Shown here: positions 13,202-14,475 of the stretch, piece after piece
Layout: every line of letters begins with the position of its first letter
Position numbering within the stretch: the stretch's first letter is position 1
Assembly: GCA_964528445.1 (NCBI GenBank)
Contig: CAZGSL010000042.1
Coordinates: forward strand, 1-14,475
Length of the DNA stretch: 14,475 nt
Origin: JAXHMM01 sp964528445
GTDB lineage: Bacteria; Bacteroidota; Rhodothermia; Balneolales; Balneolaceae
Direction of reading: 5' to 3'
The notes under the pieces: model-generated
Told to the model about the DNA's origin: nothing
What the model saw: only the letters and a program-made list of their open reading frames with translations
Databases searched by the model: none
Program-made: the position numbers and the translations under genes

Positions 13202-14475
13202 CTAGAGCAGCATGACAAGGGGATTTTCGAGCATCTCCTTCAGCGTATTCAGAAAACGCGCCGCCGTGACGCCGTCCACGATCCGGTGATCGCTGGAGAG
13301 GGTGACCTTCATCCGTTTTCCGGGAACCACTTCGCCCTCCTCTACGACAGGAACATTCCGGATGGCTCCCACGGCCAGTATGCAGGCGTTCGGGGGATTG
13401 ATAATGGCAGTAAACTCCTCGATGCCGAACATGCCCAGGTTGCTTACGGTAAAGGTGCTGCCCTCCATCTCCTCCAGGTCCAGGTTCTTGCTGCGGGCTT
13501 TTTCGGCCAGCTCCCTGCTCTCTTTCGAGATCCGCAGCAGGCCTTTCTGGTCGGTATGGCGGATGACCGGGGTGACCAGTCCCTCCTCGACCGCGACGGC
13601 CACCGCCACATGCACATCCCCGTGCTGCAGGATGGTATCGCCTTTCCAGGAGCTGTTGACGTCGGGGTGCCTGCGGAGAGCGGAGGCGCACGCCTTGACC
13701 ACGATGTCGTTGAAACTGATCTTCTCCCCTACCGTTTCGTTAAATCGCTGCCGGGCTTCCACGACCGGCTCCATGTCGATGTCGATGGTCTCGTAGTAGT
13801 GCGGGCTGCTGAACTTGCTCTCCGAGAGGCGCCGGGCAATGGTCTTGCGCATCTGGGAGACCCGGTACTCCTTGTCCTCCGAAACAGACGGTTCGAAGGT
13901 TCCCGGCAGGGCCTCTTCCGGCTCATACTGTTCGATGTCCTTTTTGATAATTCTTCCGTCAGGGCCGCTGCCCTTCACCTTTCTCAGATCGATGCCCCGC
14001 TCCTCGGCCATGTTGCGGGCCAGCGGCGAGGCCTTGATCCTGTCGCCCTCCCGCGTGTCGGGGGAGGGGCGGCCGTTACCGCCCGGCTGGGCTGGGAGAG
14101 AGGGCTCTTCGGCAGGCTCACCCTCCTCTTTTTTCTCCGTTTGTGCTTCGGAATCCGAAGGTGTATCATCGGCGGACGCTTCGCCCTGCTCTTCCCGTGC
14201 CTTCTTCTCCTCCTCAAGGATGTCGGAGATGTCCTCTCCCTCCTCCCCGATCACCGCCATGGTACGCCCCAGGGGCACCGATTCGCCCTCCTCAAACAGG
14301 ATCTTCAGGATGGTACCCGCGTCAAACACCTCCACCTCCATGGTCGCCTTGTCGGTCTCCACCTCGGCAATGATGTCGCCGGACTCCACCTGGTCGCCCT
14401 CCTCCACGTTCCAGGTGGCAATGACCCCCTCTTCCATGGTATCGCTCAATTTCGGCATTTCTACCTTGACAGCCA
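13202..14475 (-). CDS. pdhC: Pyruvate dehydrogenase E2, dihydrolipoyl acetyltransferase (first base missing)
   Basis: The frame runs to the window edge, where TG-GCT-GTC-AAG-GTA-GAA precedes ATGCCG. The start ATG is therefore most likely at 14476, one base outside, giving MAVKVEMPKLSDTMEEG and 424 residues. An internal ATG at 14458 would drop six conserved residues. One lipoyl domain covers about 8-82, with the lipoylated Lys43 in ETDKATMEVEV. An acidic Pro/Glu linker follows, then the peripheral subunit-binding domain (about 147-184, ASPLARNMAEERGIDL, GSGPDGRIIKKDI) and the acetyltransferase domain to the end with the catalytic DHRIVDG motif (396-402, His397). It transfers acetyl groups from lipoate to CoA in the pyruvate dehydrogenase complex in the cytoplasm. 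MPKLSDTM and the single lipoyl domain favour PDH over 2-oxoglutarate or branched-chain E2. E1 genes may lie upstream outside the window. It appears to share a transcript with two envelope genes. Confidence 0.92.
   Translation of the reverse strand, partial: AVKVEMPKLSDTMEEGVIATWNVEEGDQVESGDIIAEVETDKATMEVEVFDAGTILKILFEEGESVPLGRTMAVIGEEGEDISDILEEEKKAREEQGEASADDTPSDSEAQTEKKEEGEPAEEPSLPAQPGGNGRPSPDTREGDRIKASPLARNMAEERGIDLRKVKGSGPDGRIIKKDIEQYEPEEALPGTFEPSVSEDKEYRVSQMRKTIARRLSESKFSSPHYYETIDIDMEPVVEARQRFNETVGEKISFNDIVVKACASALRRHPDVNSSWKGDTILQHGDVHVAVAVAVEEGLVTPVIRHTDQKGLLRISKESRELAEKARSKNLDLEEMEGSTFTVSNLGMFGIEEFTAIINPPNACILAVGAIRNVPVVEEGEVVPGKRMKVTLSSDHRIVDGVTAARFLNTLKEMLENPLVMLL

Noticed and set aside
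13200..13691. Upstream in-frame extension of the barrel-SPOR gene into the E2 gene
   Set aside because: It overlaps the E2 catalytic domain and gives Arg/Pro-rich nonsense sequence. The ATG at 13199 gives a proper signal peptide.
1..14475. CRISPR array, tRNA, rRNA, transposase or integrase
   Set aside because: I saw no spaced direct repeats, no tRNA-like cloverleaf next to gene ends, and no mobile-element protein signatures in any plausible frame.

Overview
The window most likely comes from a Gram-negative bacterium of the Balneolota/Rhodothermota branch near Bacteroidota. Two secreted proteins end in type IX secretion (T9SS) type A sorting domains with the YPNPF/WPNPF signature. Several signal peptides end just before a Gln, and many starts lack a strong Shine-Dalgarno. 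Coding GC is moderately high, with acidic proteins. A run of 100 Ns flanked by identical 55-base sequences shows that this is a short-read scaffold, possibly a metagenome bin. The phylum call is inference.

Left part (1-9862, + strand). It opens with the 3' end of a large T9SS-exported protein with an invasin-like Ig domain. A chaperone-usher type fimbrial locus follows: three tightly packed pilin-like genes (2711-4441, one with a TTG start overlapping the previous stop), a PapD-like periplasmic chaperone (4528-5370), a DUF4402-type pilin-like gene (5555-6121) closed by a strong hairpin terminator, and a 1178-residue outer-membrane usher (6326-9862). The usher ends in two recognisable SPOR domains and a third degenerate one. 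The pilin-like proteins have little in common except their last strand: a Gly about 14 residues from the end and a Tyr as penultimate or antepenultimate residue. This is the known chaperone-recognition signature of classical pilins.

Right part (9889-14475, - strand). A fifth pilin-like gene (10311-9889) converges on the usher. It sits behind a 305-base intergenic region with repeated ATTAGAA/TTCTAAT palindromes. Upstream of it is a tight operon transcribed leftwards: pyruvate dehydrogenase E2 (5' end one base outside the window), then 2 bases further a beta-barrel/SPOR outer-membrane protein, then with an 8-base overlap a small T9SS-sorted protein. The beta-barrel/SPOR gene looks broken only because of the N gap. 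Collapsing the gap and one copy of the 55-base overlap restores one 537-codon frame.

Working model (inference). The locus builds a surface fibre by an unusual chaperone-usher route. The periplasmic C-terminus of the usher carries peptidoglycan-binding SPOR modules, and a neighbouring barrel-SPOR protein shares the same last module. This would tie fibre assembly to the cell wall or division site. The SPOR-tailed usher is the strongest candidate for something not yet described.
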